Source: Leclercia sp. 29361
Lineage (GTDB): Bacteria > Pseudomonadota > Gammaproteobacteria > Enterobacterales > Enterobacteriaceae
Direction: 5' to 3'
Assembly: GCF_011290365.1 (NCBI RefSeq)
Contig: NZ_CP049786.1
Location: 2,728,001 to 2,792,000 of the forward strand
DNA length: 64,000 nucleotides
Made by a program: the position numbers and the translations under genes. A model generated the notes under the pieces. The model saw nothing but the letters and a program-made list of their open reading frames with translations. It did no database searches and was not told the origin of the DNA. This document shows positions 27,509 to 37,276 of the stretch, piece after piece (positions within the stretch are counted from its first letter, which is position 1; each line of letters begins with the position of its first letter).

Positions 27509-28912
27509 CTACTCGTTCGGCAGCAGCGTCCAGCGCGGGTCCTCTTCTGGCAGCGCCAGCAGCGGCTGCGTTAATGCCAGCGTGATCTCATTGGAAGAGA
27601 CACGCTGCCCGGCTTTATCTTCCACCACCACCGACAGTTTCCAGCGATTGCTCGCCCCCTCGCGGTTATCCCACGCTGGCAGAATAATGCTCCAGCCGTC
27701 ACTGTCACTGGCCTGCGCCGGTGAGGTCAGACTCAACGCCTGAGTATCCCCCTGCCAGTGCAGCGCTCGCACCCCGTGTCGGCTGCGAATATCCAGCTTC
27801 AGTACCACCGTCTCACCCGGGTGCAGATCCCACGGCGGTGTGGCCAGCCATACCGACAGGGTCTTGCGCTGGCGGAACTCCAGCACCGGCAGGCTCTCGC
27901 GTTCCGGCGGATCGTAGCGACTGCCCCGCAGGGAGCGACTGTCTATCACTTCGCTGGCGGAGAGCTGTTTTTTCAGCGGTACCCCGAAGCGATAGTTGAG
28001 CTTCAGGCCAAGGTTATTCTGGCTCACCCCGCTCTCCCCCTGCTTGTGCGCGGCGGAGAAGGTCACCAGCGGCACCGGGGTATAATCCAACCCCAGATTG
28101 ACCGCCAGCGGGTTACGATACCCGGTACCGGTATGAAACAGATCGACGTTATCGCCGTAGTATTGTTCAAAGCTGACGCTGGTATTGAGGTGATGCCAGA
28201 ACGGCAGCCAGGCTTTGGCGGTGACGTCGTACCCGCGCGCCATACGCTGCTCCTCTACCGCCGAGCTGTCACGCCAGCTGGCAAAGGGCTGATAGTAGTT
28301 GGCCGACAGGCGCAGGTATTCGCCCCAGGCTTCCGCCCCCAGCCCGGCGCGTTGCAGGTTTTCATCCAGCAGATTGTCGTAAAAGGTGTTGTAACCCAGC
28401 AGCCATTTGCCCGCCACCCAGCGCTGGCCGATGCCCGCGTTGCTCACCAGGCCGTCCTCCTGCTGGGTCAGGCCGAGCTGGCTCCAGGTCAGATAGCGAT
28501 TGTTATCCTGCCAGGGGATAAACCAGCTGCCCTTGCTGCCGGTGAATTGCCCCTCATCATCCACCAGCAGATCGACGCTGGCGTTGCCCCAGGGAGAGAG
28601 CCACGATTCGATGTGCTGATTGACCTCCTGACTGACCGCGTCCCGCACCTGGCTCAGGGCAAACTGCCGGGCCTGCTCCTCGGTGGTCAGGCCGTTGTCG
28701 GTCATGCTGGCCTCCCCGAAGGCTTTCGCCATCTCCGCCAGATGCTTTTCACCCTCCCCCGTTGGCGTCGCCATGCCTAAGTCCGGCAGGCTGTCGCCGT
28801 TATTATCAAAGGGGTTTTGCGCCTGCTGGATAAAGGAATTCGGGGCACTGTGAACGGCTCCGGGAGTACAGAGGAGGAGGAACAGCCAGCGTATGCGGGG
28901 AGAAACAACCAT
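27509..28912 (-). CDS. ychO: Invasin/intimin-like beta-barrel protein YchO
   Basis: Outer-membrane protein of the inverse autotransporter (intimin/invasin) group, reduced to the beta-barrel plus a short extension. The start is taken at ATG 28912 (an in-frame GTG lies one codon earlier); the product is about 467 residues against 464 in E. coli. A signal peptide (FLLLCTPGAVHSA) precedes an N-terminal linker. The barrel region has the family motifs WGEYLRLSANYYQP and GYDVTAKAWLPFW (about residues 195-240). A C-terminal Ig-like stretch (SLTSPAQASDSDGW) ends the protein. A role in adhesion or motility has been suggested for E. coli YchO but is not settled. Confidence 0.93.
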   Translation of the reverse strand: MVVSPRIRWLFLLLCTPGAVHSAPNSFIQQAQNPFDNNGDSLPDLGMATPTGEGEKHLAEMAKAFGEASMTDNGLTTEEQARQFALSQVRDAVSQEVNQHIESWLSPWGNASVDLLVDDEGQFTGSKGSWFIPWQDNNRYLTWSQLGLTQQEDGLVSNAGIGQRWVAGKWLLGYNTFYDNLLDENLQRAGLGAEAWGEYLRLSANYYQPFASWRDSSAVEEQRMARGYDVTAKAWLPFWHHLNTSVSFEQYYGDNVDLFHTGTGYRNPLAVNLGLDYTPVPLVTFSAAHKQGESGVSQNNLGLKLNYRFGVPLKKQLSASEVIDSRSLRGSRYDPPERESLPVLEFRQRKTLSVWLATPPWDLHPGETVVLKLDIRSRHGVRALHWQGDTQALSLTSPAQASDSDGWSIILPAWDNREGASNRWKLSVVVEDKAGQRVSSNEITLALTQPLLALPEEDPRWTLLPNE

Positions 28913-28997
28913 CACCGTCGTGAAAGGGAGCCTGTGTTGATGAAAACAGAGTTAACACCTTAGCGCGGTTGAGGAAAAATTTCAGCCCTAAGGAAAA

Positions 28998-29016
28998 TTT
29001 CAGGAATATCCTGAAA
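28998..29016. other. Near-perfect palindrome between ychO and nasA
   Basis: tttcagga (28998-29005), ata, tcctgaaa (29009-29016): an 8-bp inverted repeat with a 3-nt centre in an AT-rich stretch upstream of ychO. It could be an operator or a weak stem-loop; no known factor is recognised. Confidence 0.4.
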
Positions 29017-29030
29017 TAGGGTGCCTGATT

Positions 29031-29098
29031 GCCGGGTGGCGCTGCGCTTACCCGGCCTACGGGACCGTAGGCCTGATAAGCGTTAGCGCCATCAGGCA
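29031..29098. repeat. REP pair (BIME-like) after nasA
   Basis: Two REP units in opposite orientation: gccgggtggcgctgcgctta with cccggcctac (29031-29060), and gtaggcctgataagcgttag with cgccatcaggca (29066-29098). They end at the nasA stop codon and probably act as the 3' end structure of the nas message. Confidence 0.85.
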
Positions 29099-29099
29099 C

Positions 29100-31610
29100 T
29101 TACACCCGCACGGAAAGCATCTCCTTTAGCTCCGGCACGCAGGAGCCGCAGTTAGTGCCGCAGCGCAGTTTCGCCCCCAGCGCCGCCGCCGAGTCGCACC
29201 CTTGTGCAATCGCCGCACGGATCGCGTTTTCGCCAACGCTGAAACAGCTACAGATAATACGCCCGGGCTCAACGCGCTCCCCGGGATGTTGCCCGTCCAG
29301 CAGAGCGTGACGTTCGGCCAGCTCCACCGGGGCGGTGCGAAACGCCTCTTCAATAAAGGCATGCCCCAGCGTCGGTAATACGCTGCCCTGCCAGAATCCC
29401 AGCATCAGCGCCCCGTCATGCCAGGCCAGGAGGCTGCTACGCTCGCCGGTTTGCGCGATTTGCAGCTGCCAGCCCTGCCCGGTGCAGTGTGCCATCAGCC
29501 ACTCCAGCAGCGGCTTGTCCCCCGCCAGGGTCAGGCGCGACACCCCGGCGGTCGCCTTGCGCCACCAGTGGACGTGCGTCGGCAGAGTCAATTCCTCGCG
29601 GCTGTACAGCTCCCCCTGCCAGGCGGGCTGCCAGGGCATCAGCCGCACCGCGGTCTGCTTGCTTTCCGGTTGACCGGAATGGGGATCGCAGCGTCCCTCC
29701 ACCAGGGCATTAACCTTGCCCTGGCGCGAAAAACAGCTGTTCCAGTGCATCGGGACAAACAGCTCCCCGGCGCGCTGCCCGGCAGCGATCCGCGCCCGGG
29801 CCACCATCAGCCCACGCGGGCCGCTGATGCGCGTCAGCTGTCCGTCCTGAACTCCCAGCCGGGCGGCATCCTGCGGGGAAATATCCACCGTCGGCTCATC
29901 CCGGTGCTGCATCAGGCGCGGGACATAGCCGGTGCGGGTCATGGTGTGCCACTGATCCCGTAGTCGCCCGCTATTGAGCATGAAGGGATAGAGCAGATCC
30001 GGCGTGGCGCCGTGCGGCTGCGGAGTGACCGGGATAATACGGGCGTGGGTTAACGCCTCACGATGAATGGGCCACTGCCAGGGAGACAGTTCGTCCCACT
30101 GCTCGCGGGTCAGCTGTGCCAGTTCAGCGAGGTTAAACGCCCGTTCACCCTGGTTTTCAAACGCCGACAGCCCGGCATGCTCGGTAAAAATGGCGTGGGG
30201 ATGATCCCAGGCAAAGGCCGCGCCGTGGCCCAGTTTTTCAGCAAGACGGGCGATGATCCACCAGTCCGGTTTTGCCTCGCCGGGCGCGGGCAGAAAGGCG
30301 CGCTGGCGTGAGATACGTCGTTCAGAGTTAGTGACGGTGCCGTTTTTCTCCCCCCAGCCAAGCGCCGGAAAGCGGATGTGGGCGAAGCGGCTGGTATCGG
30401 TATCGCGCATCACTTCCGAGACCAGCACCAGCGGACAGGCGGCCAGGGCCTGACAGACCGCATGGCTGTCCGGGAGTGACACCGCCGGGTTGGTACCCAT
30501 GATCCACACCGCTTTCACCTCCCCGCGGGCAATGGCCTCGAACAGCTCCACCGCCATCAGCCCCGGGGTCTGGGCCAGCCGCTCCGTTCCCCAGAAGCGC
30601 GCCACCCGGCAGAGATCGTCTGGGGTAAAGTTCATGTGCGCCGCCAGCTGATTCGCCAGACCGCCCACCTCACGGCCGCCCATCGCATTGGGCTGACCGG
30701 TCAACGAAAACGGCCCGCAGCCTTCGCGGCCAATTTTGCCGCTCGCCAGATGGACGTTAATAATCGCATTGCACTTGTCGCTGCCGCTGGTGGACTGGTT
30801 GATCCCCATGGTGTAGAGCGTCACCGCCCGCGGGGCGGCGTTAAACCAGGCGTAAAAGGTGGCGACCTCCTCAGGCGGCAGGTCGCAAAACGCCGCTACC
30901 CGCTCGGGCGGCCAGTCGCTGGCCTGCGCAGGATCAATGGCGTGCAGCAGGCCGACAAACAGCCCGGCATCGCTGCCCGGCGCCAGGGCCAGATGCAGGT
31001 CGGCAATGTCGCAGGTCGCGGTGCGCCGCGGGTCGATCACCACCACCTTCATCGCCGGATTAGCGGCGCGGGCCTGCGCCAGCCGCTGCCAGAGCACCGG
31101 ATGGGTCCAGGCAGCGTTGGAGCCTACCAGTACCACCAGGTCGGTATGCTCCACATCGTCGTAGCTGCACGGAACGATGTCCTCCCCGAAGGCGCGCTTG
31201 TAGCCTACCACTGCCGAGGACATGCAGAGCCGGGAGTTGGTGTCGATATTGGCCGCGCCGATAAAGCCTTTCATCAGCTTGTTGGCAGCATAGTAATCCT
31301 CAGTCAGCAGCTGGCCTGAGGCATAAAAGGCCACCGCCTGCGGCCCGTAGGTGTCGATGATTTCCCGCAGGCGGGTACCCGCCGTCTCCAGCGCCTGCTC
31401 CCAGCTCACCGGCTGGTCGTCCACCTCCGGGTGCAGCAGGCGGCCCGCCAGGCCGATGGTCTCTCCCAACGCCGAGCCTTTAACACACAGCCGACCGAAG
31501 TTGGCCGGATGGCTGTCGTCGCCGCGCACGCTCACCGTGCCATCTTCCACGGTTGCGATCACTCCGCAGCCGACGCCGCAGTAGGGACAGGTCGTTTGGG
31601 TTTCACTCAT
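29100..31610 (-). CDS. nasA: Assimilatory nitrate reductase catalytic subunit NasA
   Basis: Cytoplasmic Mo-bis-MGD enzyme that reduces nitrate to nitrite for use as nitrogen source. It has 836 residues. The N-terminal [4Fe-4S] ligands are Cys8, Cys11, Cys15 and Cys42 (CPYCGVGC...GRLC). The Mo-ligand cysteine is in SRLCMSSAV. The cofactor-binding domains follow (HNGSGxR-type region LNSGRLRDQWHTMTR), and the last 55 residues form a BFD-like [2Fe-2S] domain (ICSCFSVGEN and CGTNCGSC). That extra cluster is typical of enterobacterial NasA and accepts electrons from the NasC-type partner. Its ATG overlaps the stop of the nasCB frame by 4 bp. Confidence 0.95.
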   Translation of the reverse strand: MSETQTTCPYCGVGCGVIATVEDGTVSVRGDDSHPANFGRLCVKGSALGETIGLAGRLLHPEVDDQPVSWEQALETAGTRLREIIDTYGPQAVAFYASGQLLTEDYYAANKLMKGFIGAANIDTNSRLCMSSAVVGYKRAFGEDIVPCSYDDVEHTDLVVLVGSNAAWTHPVLWQRLAQARAANPAMKVVVIDPRRTATCDIADLHLALAPGSDAGLFVGLLHAIDPAQASDWPPERVAAFCDLPPEEVATFYAWFNAAPRAVTLYTMGINQSTSGSDKCNAIINVHLASGKIGREGCGPFSLTGQPNAMGGREVGGLANQLAAHMNFTPDDLCRVARFWGTERLAQTPGLMAVELFEAIARGEVKAVWIMGTNPAVSLPDSHAVCQALAACPLVLVSEVMRDTDTSRFAHIRFPALGWGEKNGTVTNSERRISRQRAFLPAPGEAKPDWWIIARLAEKLGHGAAFAWDHPHAIFTEHAGLSAFENQGERAFNLAELAQLTREQWDELSPWQWPIHREALTHARIIPVTPQPHGATPDLLYPFMLNSGRLRDQWHTMTRTGYVPRLMQHRDEPTVDISPQDAARLGVQDGQLTRISGPRGLMVARARIAAGQRAGELFVPMHWNSCFSRQGKVNALVEGRCDPHSGQPESKQTAVRLMPWQPAWQGELYSREELTLPTHVHWWRKATAGVSRLTLAGDKPLLEWLMAHCTGQGWQLQIAQTGERSSLLAWHDGALMLGFWQGSVLPTLGHAFIEEAFRTAPVELAERHALLDGQHPGERVEPGRIICSCFSVGENAIRAAIAQGCDSAAALGAKLRCGTNCGSCVPELKEMLSVRV

Positions 31611-34600
31611 GAGGCCTCCGCACGCATCACCAGCTCTTCGCTGCCCACCAGCACCCGGTCGCCGTCAACCTTCACCGGCCAGGCGCGGACCGCTACTTCA
31701 CCGGTATCGACCTGACGCCCATCCCGCAGACGGATCCGCGTTTTATACAGCGGGGAGATCACCACCGGCTCACCGCCAGCATCGCCGAGGATACCGCGGG
31801 AGAGCACGCTGGCGCTGCCGCCCGGCTCCCGGTCTTCCAGGGCGTAGACCGACTTGCCAAAGCGGAACAGCGCGATGGGCTGCTCACCCAGACGGGCACC
31901 AATTCCCGCCTCCTCGGGGATCTCCTCCAGAGAACAAACCGCCTGCCAGCGTTTGGTTGCTGCAGGCTGCGCGTCGAGGGTGCGGAACTGTGCCAGACGG
32001 CCCGGGTCCTGCAGGGTGGTCTGCCATTCGCACTGATACGTGTCCACCACCCGCTGCATCTCCTGCTCCAGCTCGTCGGCAATGCCGAGGCTGTCGTCGA
32101 TGATCACCTCCCGCAAATACTCCAGTCCGCCCTCAAGGTTATCCCGCCAGGTGCTGGTGCGCTGCAGGCGATCGGCGGTGCGGATGTAGAACATCAGGAA
32201 GCGATCGACGTAGCGCAGGAGCGTGGCGTCATCGAGATCGCTGGCAAACAGATCCGCATGGCGCGGCTTCATCCCGCCGTTGCCGCACAGGTAGAGGTTC
32301 CAGCCCTTGTCGGTGGCGATCACCCCCACGTCCTTGCTCTGGGCTTCGGCGCACTCGCGGGTGCAGCCCGATACCGCCATCTTGATCTTGTGCGGGGCGC
32401 GCAGCCCTTTGTAGCGGTTCTCCAGCACCACCGCCAGCCCGGTAGAATCCTGCACGCCGTAGCGGCACCAGGTGGAGCCGACGCAGGATTTTACCGTGCG
32501 CAGGGATTTGCCGTAGGCGTGGCCGGTTTCAAACCCGGCATCGATCAGCTGCTGCCAGATCTCCGGGAGCTGCTCCAGCCGGGCACCAAACAGGTCGATA
32601 CGCTGCCCGCCGGTGATTTTGCTGTACAGCTGATAGCGTTTGGCGATCTGGCCGATGGCGATCAGCCCGTCGGCGGTCACTTCCCCCGCGGCCATGCGTG
32701 GCACAATCGAGTAGGTGCCGTCTTTCTGGATGTTGGCAAAGTAGCGGTCGTTGGTGTCCTGCAGCGGCAGATGGGCCGGTTTGAGCAGGTATTCGTTCCA
32801 GCAGGAGGCCAGCACCGAGCCCACCAGCGGCTTACAGATCTCGCACCCGTGCCCCTGGCCGTAGCGGCTAATCAGTTGCTCAAAAGTGTGGATACGGTTG
32901 ACGCGCACCAGGTGGTAGATCTCCTGGCGTGACCAGGCGAAGTGCTCGCAGATATCCTTTTTCACCTCCACGCCCTGGGCTGCCAGCTGGAACTCCATCA
33001 CCTGTTTTACCAGCGCGCTGCACCCGCCACAGCCGGTGGCCGCTTTGGTGCACTGTTTTACCGCCCCGATGTCGGTGGCACCGTTGCTCACCGCCTGGCA
33101 GATATCGCCTTTGCTGACGTTGTGGCAGGAGCAGATCTGCGCGCTCTCCGGCAGAGCTGCCACCCCCAGCGCTTTCGGGGCGCTGCCCGCCACGGCGGGC
33201 AGGATCAGGGTCTCAGGATCCTTCGGCAGACGGATATCGTTGAGCATCATCTGCACCAGGGTGGCGTATTCGCTGGCATCCCCCACCAGCACCCCGCCGA
33301 GCAGGGTTTTGTTGTCGGCGCTAACCACGATCTTTTTGTAGATCTGCTGCGGGCCGTGGGTCCACTGGTAGCTCTGTGCCCCCGGCGTACGGGCGTGAGC
33401 ATCGCCAAACGAGGCCACGTCCACCCCCAGCAGCTTGAGTTTGGTGCTCATGTCCGCCCCGGTGAAGGCGTTCGCCTCCCCGGCCAGCGCGGCGCTGGCT
33501 ACCCGCGCCATCTGGTAGCCGGGCGCGACAAGGCCATAGATTTTACCTTCCCACAGGGCGCACTCCCCGATGGCGAAGATATCCTCGTCGGAGGTGCGGC
33601 ACTGGTTGTCGATGGCGATCCCGCCCCGCTCGCCCAGCATCAGATCGCAGCTCCGGGCCAGCGCATCCTGCGGGCGGATCCCGGCGGAAAAGACCACCAT
33701 GTCGGCGGCCAGCTCGCTGCCATCGGCAAAACGCAGCACCTTGCCCGCGTCGGTGTTGGCGATCTCAGTGGTGGCTTTGCTGGTGTGTACCCCCACACCG
33801 AGGGCTTCGATTTTGCGCCGCAGCATGGCGGCCCCGTCGTTATCGAGCTGCACCGCCATCAGGTTGGGGGCGAACTCCACCACGTGGGTCTCCAGCCCGA
33901 GCTGTTTCAGGGCGTTGGCCGCCTCCAGCCCCAGCAGCCCGCCGCCGATCACCACCCCGGTGCGGGAGCCTTTGGCATGGGCAGCAATCTGGTCCAGATC
34001 GTCAAGGGTACGGTAGACAAAGCAGCCCGGCAGCTCGCGCCCCGGCACCGGGGGTACAAACGGATAAGATCCGGTGGCCAGCACCAGTTTATCCCAGTGG
34101 GTTTCGTGCCCGCCTGCGGTGCGCACCACCCGGGCGTCGCGATCGATGGCGACAATCTGCTGGGACAGGCGCAGCTCAATGCCGTTATCGGCAAAGAAAT
34201 CACCGTTTACCATCGACAGCGAGTCGGCGCTGCGTCCGGCAAAGTATTCCGAGAGATGGACGCGGTCGTAGGCGGCATAGCGCTCTTCACCGAAGACCAC
34301 AATCTGGTATTGCTGATGCAAACCGCGGTTCACGCAGTCTTCAAGAAAATGGTGGCCGACCATACCGTGCCCAACCACAATCAGAGTAGGTTTTGTCATC
34401 GCGTTTTGTCCTGCAACCAGCGGCTGCGTAGTGAATCGATCGAACAGCCAGTCCGCCTGGGCGGGTTCTGACGTTGCCAGTAAATCGGTAAGGGTGGCCG
34501 CGCTGCGACACTCCCCCATCATCAGCACGCCTGCCAGCGTGCCGTTACGAACCAGTAAGCGGCGGTAGTGGCGGGTCAACGGATCCCAGCTGGTCCACAC

Positions 34601-35587
34601 CGCGTCATCCTGTTGCGCGGTGACTTCCCCGGCGCTGAACAGCTCCACGCCGGTCACCTTCAGGCGCATACCGTTTTGCTGCGGGGTAAAGGGGGTGACG
34701 TTCTCCCCGGCCAGACGGGCGGCAAGGATCTCCGCCTGAGCCAGGCACGGAGCCACCAGGCCCCAGGTCTGGCCGTCAATTTCGCAGCACTCGCCGATAG
34801 CGCTGATGCCCTCTAAGGCAGTGCGCATCTGGTCATCTACCCGAATGCCGCGCCCGCACGGCACGCCGCTGGCCTCGGCCAGGGCGATGTTGGGCGTCAC
34901 GCCCGTGGCCAGCACCACCCGCGTGGCGGCTAAAGTGCGACCGTTGCTGAGGGTGACGCTGTCTGGATTGATGGCCGTCAGGCCGCCGTTCAGCTCGCAG
35001 TCGATGCCCCGCTCGCTCAGCGCCTGCTCCAGCAGCAGCCCGGCCTGCTGATCCAGCTGCTGCTCCATCAGCCAGGGGCCTCGATGGACTAAAGTGACGT
35101 TGTAACGGTGACGTTGTAACGCCGCGGCGGCTTCTACCCCGAGCACCCCACCCCCTAGCACTATCGCCGGGCCGGGGGTCGCCAGAATGGCGTTGACGTC
35201 ATCGAGGGTGCGGAAGGTAAAGACATGCGGCAGACCCACGCCGGTGATCGGTGGCACAAAGGGCCGGGACCCGGTGGCAAACACCAGCTCATCCCACCCC
35301 ATCAGACGTTTATCGGTGCGCAGCATCCGCGCTTCGCACTCTACCGCCAGCACCCGTTCGCCGCTCAGCACCGTGACGCCGCGCACACGATACCAGGCGT
35401 CATCGTGCAGTCGCGTGGCGTTCGCCTCTTTCTCGCCACCCAGCACCGGGGAGAGCTGAATGCGGTTGTAGGCCGGAGCCCGCTCATCACCAATGACGGT
35501 GATGACGAAGCGCCCGGGGACGCGGTCGGTCAGCGACTCAATCAGCCGCGTTGCCGCCATTCCGTTTCCAATGATGACCAGGCGCAT
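31607..35587 (-). CDS. nasB: NasC-NasB fusion: FAD/NADH oxidoreductase joined to siroheme nitrite reductase
   Basis: A single 1326-residue frame with all parts of nitrite assimilation. Residues 1-396 are a NasC-like FAD/NAD oxidoreductase (VIIGNGMAATRLIE at the start, a second GGGVLGVEAAAAL site). Residue 397 is the usual NasB/NirB start (MTKPTLIVVGHGMVG), followed by another FAD/NAD module. BFD [2Fe-2S] cysteines lie near 817 (ICSCHN), then the ferredoxin-like siroheme domain with [4Fe-4S]/siroheme cysteines near 1032 (SCVGSTWC) and 1074 (CTRECAEA). A NirD-like Rieske fold without Cys/His ligands occupies about 1209-1326. In the described Klebsiella oxytoca cluster nasC and nasB are separate genes. 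The internal ATG (34399) keeps an AGGA ribosome site, so a separate NasB could still be made. Confidence 0.88.
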   Translation of the reverse strand: MRLVIIGNGMAATRLIESLTDRVPGRFVITVIGDERAPAYNRIQLSPVLGGEKEANATRLHDDAWYRVRGVTVLSGERVLAVECEARMLRTDKRLMGWDELVFATGSRPFVPPITGVGLPHVFTFRTLDDVNAILATPGPAIVLGGGVLGVEAAAALQRHRYNVTLVHRGPWLMEQQLDQQAGLLLEQALSERGIDCELNGGLTAINPDSVTLSNGRTLAATRVVLATGVTPNIALAEASGVPCGRGIRVDDQMRTALEGISAIGECCEIDGQTWGLVAPCLAQAEILAARLAGENVTPFTPQQNGMRLKVTGVELFSAGEVTAQQDDAVWTSWDPLTRHYRRLLVRNGTLAGVLMMGECRSAATLTDLLATSEPAQADWLFDRFTTQPLVAGQNAMTKPTLIVVGHGMVGHHFLEDCVNRGLHQQYQIVVFGEERYAAYDRVHLSEYFAGRSADSLSMVNGDFFADNGIELRLSQQIVAIDRDARVVRTAGGHETHWDKLVLATGSYPFVPPVPGRELPGCFVYRTLDDLDQIAAHAKGSRTGVVIGGGLLGLEAANALKQLGLETHVVEFAPNLMAVQLDNDGAAMLRRKIEALGVGVHTSKATTEIANTDAGKVLRFADGSELAADMVVFSAGIRPQDALARSCDLMLGERGGIAIDNQCRTSDEDIFAIGECALWEGKIYGLVAPGYQMARVASAALAGEANAFTGADMSTKLKLLGVDVASFGDAHARTPGAQSYQWTHGPQQIYKKIVVSADNKTLLGGVLVGDASEYATLVQMMLNDIRLPKDPETLILPAVAGSAPKALGVAALPESAQICSCHNVSKGDICQAVSNGATDIGAVKQCTKAATGCGGCSALVKQVMEFQLAAQGVEVKKDICEHFAWSRQEIYHLVRVNRIHTFEQLISRYGQGHGCEICKPLVGSVLASCWNEYLLKPAHLPLQDTNDRYFANIQKDGTYSIVPRMAAGEVTADGLIAIGQIAKRYQLYSKITGGQRIDLFGARLEQLPEIWQQLIDAGFETGHAYGKSLRTVKSCVGSTWCRYGVQDSTGLAVVLENRYKGLRAPHKIKMAVSGCTRECAEAQSKDVGVIATDKGWNLYLCGNGGMKPRHADLFASDLDDATLLRYVDRFLMFYIRTADRLQRTSTWRDNLEGGLEYLREVIIDDSLGIADELEQEMQRVVDTYQCEWQTTLQDPGRLAQFRTLDAQPAATKRWQAVCSLEEIPEEAGIGARLGEQPIALFRFGKSVYALEDREPGGSASVLSRGILGDAGGEPVVISPLYKTRIRLRDGRQVDTGEVAVRAWPVKVDGDRVLVGSEELVMRAEAS

Positions 35588-35598
35588 GGTGATGCTCC

Positions 35599-36387
35599 TC
35601 AGGCCGCTTTCGGCTGTTTTTCGTAGAGGAAATGGAGGATCTGCTGGCGCATATGGTGATAGCGGCTCTCCTCCGCCAGATGCACCCGGTTACGCGGACG
35701 CGGCAGGTCGACGCGCAGGATCTCGCCGACGGTCGCCGCCGGGCCGTTGGTCATCATCAGGACCCGATCCGAGAGCAATACCGCCTCGTCGACGTCGTGG
35801 GTGATCAGCACGATGGTGGTATTGAGCTCCTGCTGAATTTTCATCACTGAATCCTGCAGGTGGGCACGGGTCAGGGCATCCAGCGCGCCGAACGGCTCAT
35901 CCATCAGCAGCACTTTCGGCTTCATCGCCAGGGCGCGGGCAATGCCGACCCGCTGCTTCATCCCGCCGGAGATCTCCCCCGGACGCTTGTGGATGGCGTG
36001 CCCCATCTGCACCCGATCGAGGTTGTGTTCGATCCACTCCCGGCGCTCGGTCTTGCTCATGCTGCGGCGGAACACCTGATCCACCGCCAGGGCCACGTTG
36101 TCGAAGCAGGTGAGCCACGGCAGCAGGGAGTGGTTCTGGAACACCACCGCCCGCTCCGGACCCGGCCCGGCGATCTCGCGGTTGTCGCAGATCAGCCCGC
36201 CTTCCGTCGGCAAGGTGATCCCGGCGATCAGGTTCAGCAGCGTCGATTTGCCGCAGCCGGAGTGGCCGATCAGGCTGACGGTCTCCCCCTCGTGGATATC
36301 AAAAGAGACGTTCTGCAGCGCCAGAAACTCGCCGCTGGCGGTGGAAAAACGCTGGCTGACGGCCTGGACCTGAATTAATGGTTTCAT
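35599..36387 (-). CDS. nasD: Nitrate ABC transporter ATP-binding protein NasD (NrtD-type)
   Basis: ATPase that powers high-affinity nitrate/nitrite import with NasE and NasF. It has 262 residues. Walker A is GHSGCGKST (about residues 42-50), the signature motif [16 protein letters not shown], Walker [13 protein letters not shown] and the H-loop ITHDVDEA. Closest in type to the nitrate/sulfonate/taurine class (NrtD/SsuB/TauB). It lies 9 bp downstream of nasE and 11 bp before the nasCB frame, on the same strand and inside the nas operon, which fixes its role better than sequence alone. Confidence 0.93.
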   Translation of the reverse strand: MKPLIQVQAVSQRFSTASGEFLALQNVSFDIHEGETVSLIGHSGCGKSTLLNLIAGITLPTEGGLICDNREIAGPGPERAVVFQNHSLLPWLTCFDNVALAVDQVFRRSMSKTERREWIEHNLDRVQMGHAIHKRPGEISGGMKQRVGIARALAMKPKVLLMDEPFGALDALTRAHLQDSVMKIQQELNTTIVLITHDVDEAVLLSDRVLMMTNGPAATVGEILRVDLPRPRNRVHLAEESRYHHMRQQILHFLYEKQPKAA

Positions 36388-36396
36388 GTGCGCTCC

Positions 36397-37275
36397 TTAT
36401 TTTTCCTGCCAGCTGAAACGGCGGGCGATCAGCATCAGCCCCTGCTCCAGCAGCAAACCCACCACGCCGATAATGACGATGGCGATGAGAATGTTTTCGA
36501 CGTTGAGGTTGTTCCACTCATTCCAGATCCAGAAGCCGATCCCCAGGCCCCCGGTGAGCATCTCGGCGGCAACGATCACCAGCCAGGCGATGCCGATGGA
36601 GAGGCGTACCCCGGTCAGCACCGCAGGCAGCACGGCGGGGAACAGAATGCGGCGCATCACTGTCCACTCGGAGAGTTGCAGGACCCGGGCCACGTTGAGG
36701 TAGTCTTCGGGAATGCGGCGCACTCCTTCGGCGGTGTTGATGACCATCGGCCAGATCGAGCAGATAAAAATGGTCCAGCTGGATGCGGGCTCTGCTTTCT
36801 GGAACAGCAGCAGGCCAATCGGCAGCCAGGCCAGCGGACTGACCGGGCGCAGGAGCGCGATCAGCGGGTTAAACATGCGGGCCAGAAAGGTAAAGCGGCC
36901 AATCATAAAGCCGAGCGGGATCCCGACAATCGCCGCCAGGCCAAAGCCAATGGCGACACGCTGCAGCGAGGCCAGCACGTTCCAGCCCACCCCCATATCG
37001 TTCGGCCCGTCGCGATAGAACGGGTCGGCAAACAGGGTGATGGCCGAATCCAGAGTGCTGAGCGGGGTCGGGAAGCCTTTGCTGTTGATGGCCGCCAGCT
37101 GCCAGGCGATGACCAGTAGCCCCAGACCGAGCAGAGCCGGAATAAGACGTTGCAGCAGGTCGTTCATCCGGCGAGCAAACGCGGGTGTACGACGGCGCAC
37201 CTGCACCGGTGGCAGGGCGATCACTTCTCCGCTGACCGGCGCAGCGGGTGCCGCTTTGGTGTTGACTTTTTTCAT
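36397..37275 (-). CDS. nasE: Nitrate ABC transporter permease NasE (NrtB-type)
   Basis: Inner-membrane permease of the nitrate importer. I start at ATG 37275 (MKKVNTKAAPAAP, 292 residues) with AGGGGC upstream, 1 bp after the nasF stop; the frame is open nine codons further. A Pro/Ala-rich cytoplasmic N-terminus precedes about six transmembrane helices (first LIPALLGLGLLVIAWQLAAI). The BPD_transp_1 coupling loop is near VLQLSEWTVMRRILFPAVLP. The close spacing to nasF and nasD shows co-translation within nasFEDCBA. Confidence 0.92.
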   Translation of the reverse strand: MKKVNTKAAPAAPVSGEVIALPPVQVRRRTPAFARRMNDLLQRLIPALLGLGLLVIAWQLAAINSKGFPTPLSTLDSAITLFADPFYRDGPNDMGVGWNVLASLQRVAIGFGLAAIVGIPLGFMIGRFTFLARMFNPLIALLRPVSPLAWLPIGLLLFQKAEPASSWTIFICSIWPMVINTAEGVRRIPEDYLNVARVLQLSEWTVMRRILFPAVLPAVLTGVRLSIGIAWLVIVAAEMLTGGLGIGFWIWNEWNNLNVENILIAIVIIGVVGLLLEQGLMLIARRFSWQEK

Positions 37276-37276
37276 A

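Noticed and set aside
32258-34471. Frames of 224 and 509 codons opposite the nas fusion gene
   Set aside because: Same shadow effect; no start signal or familiar fold.
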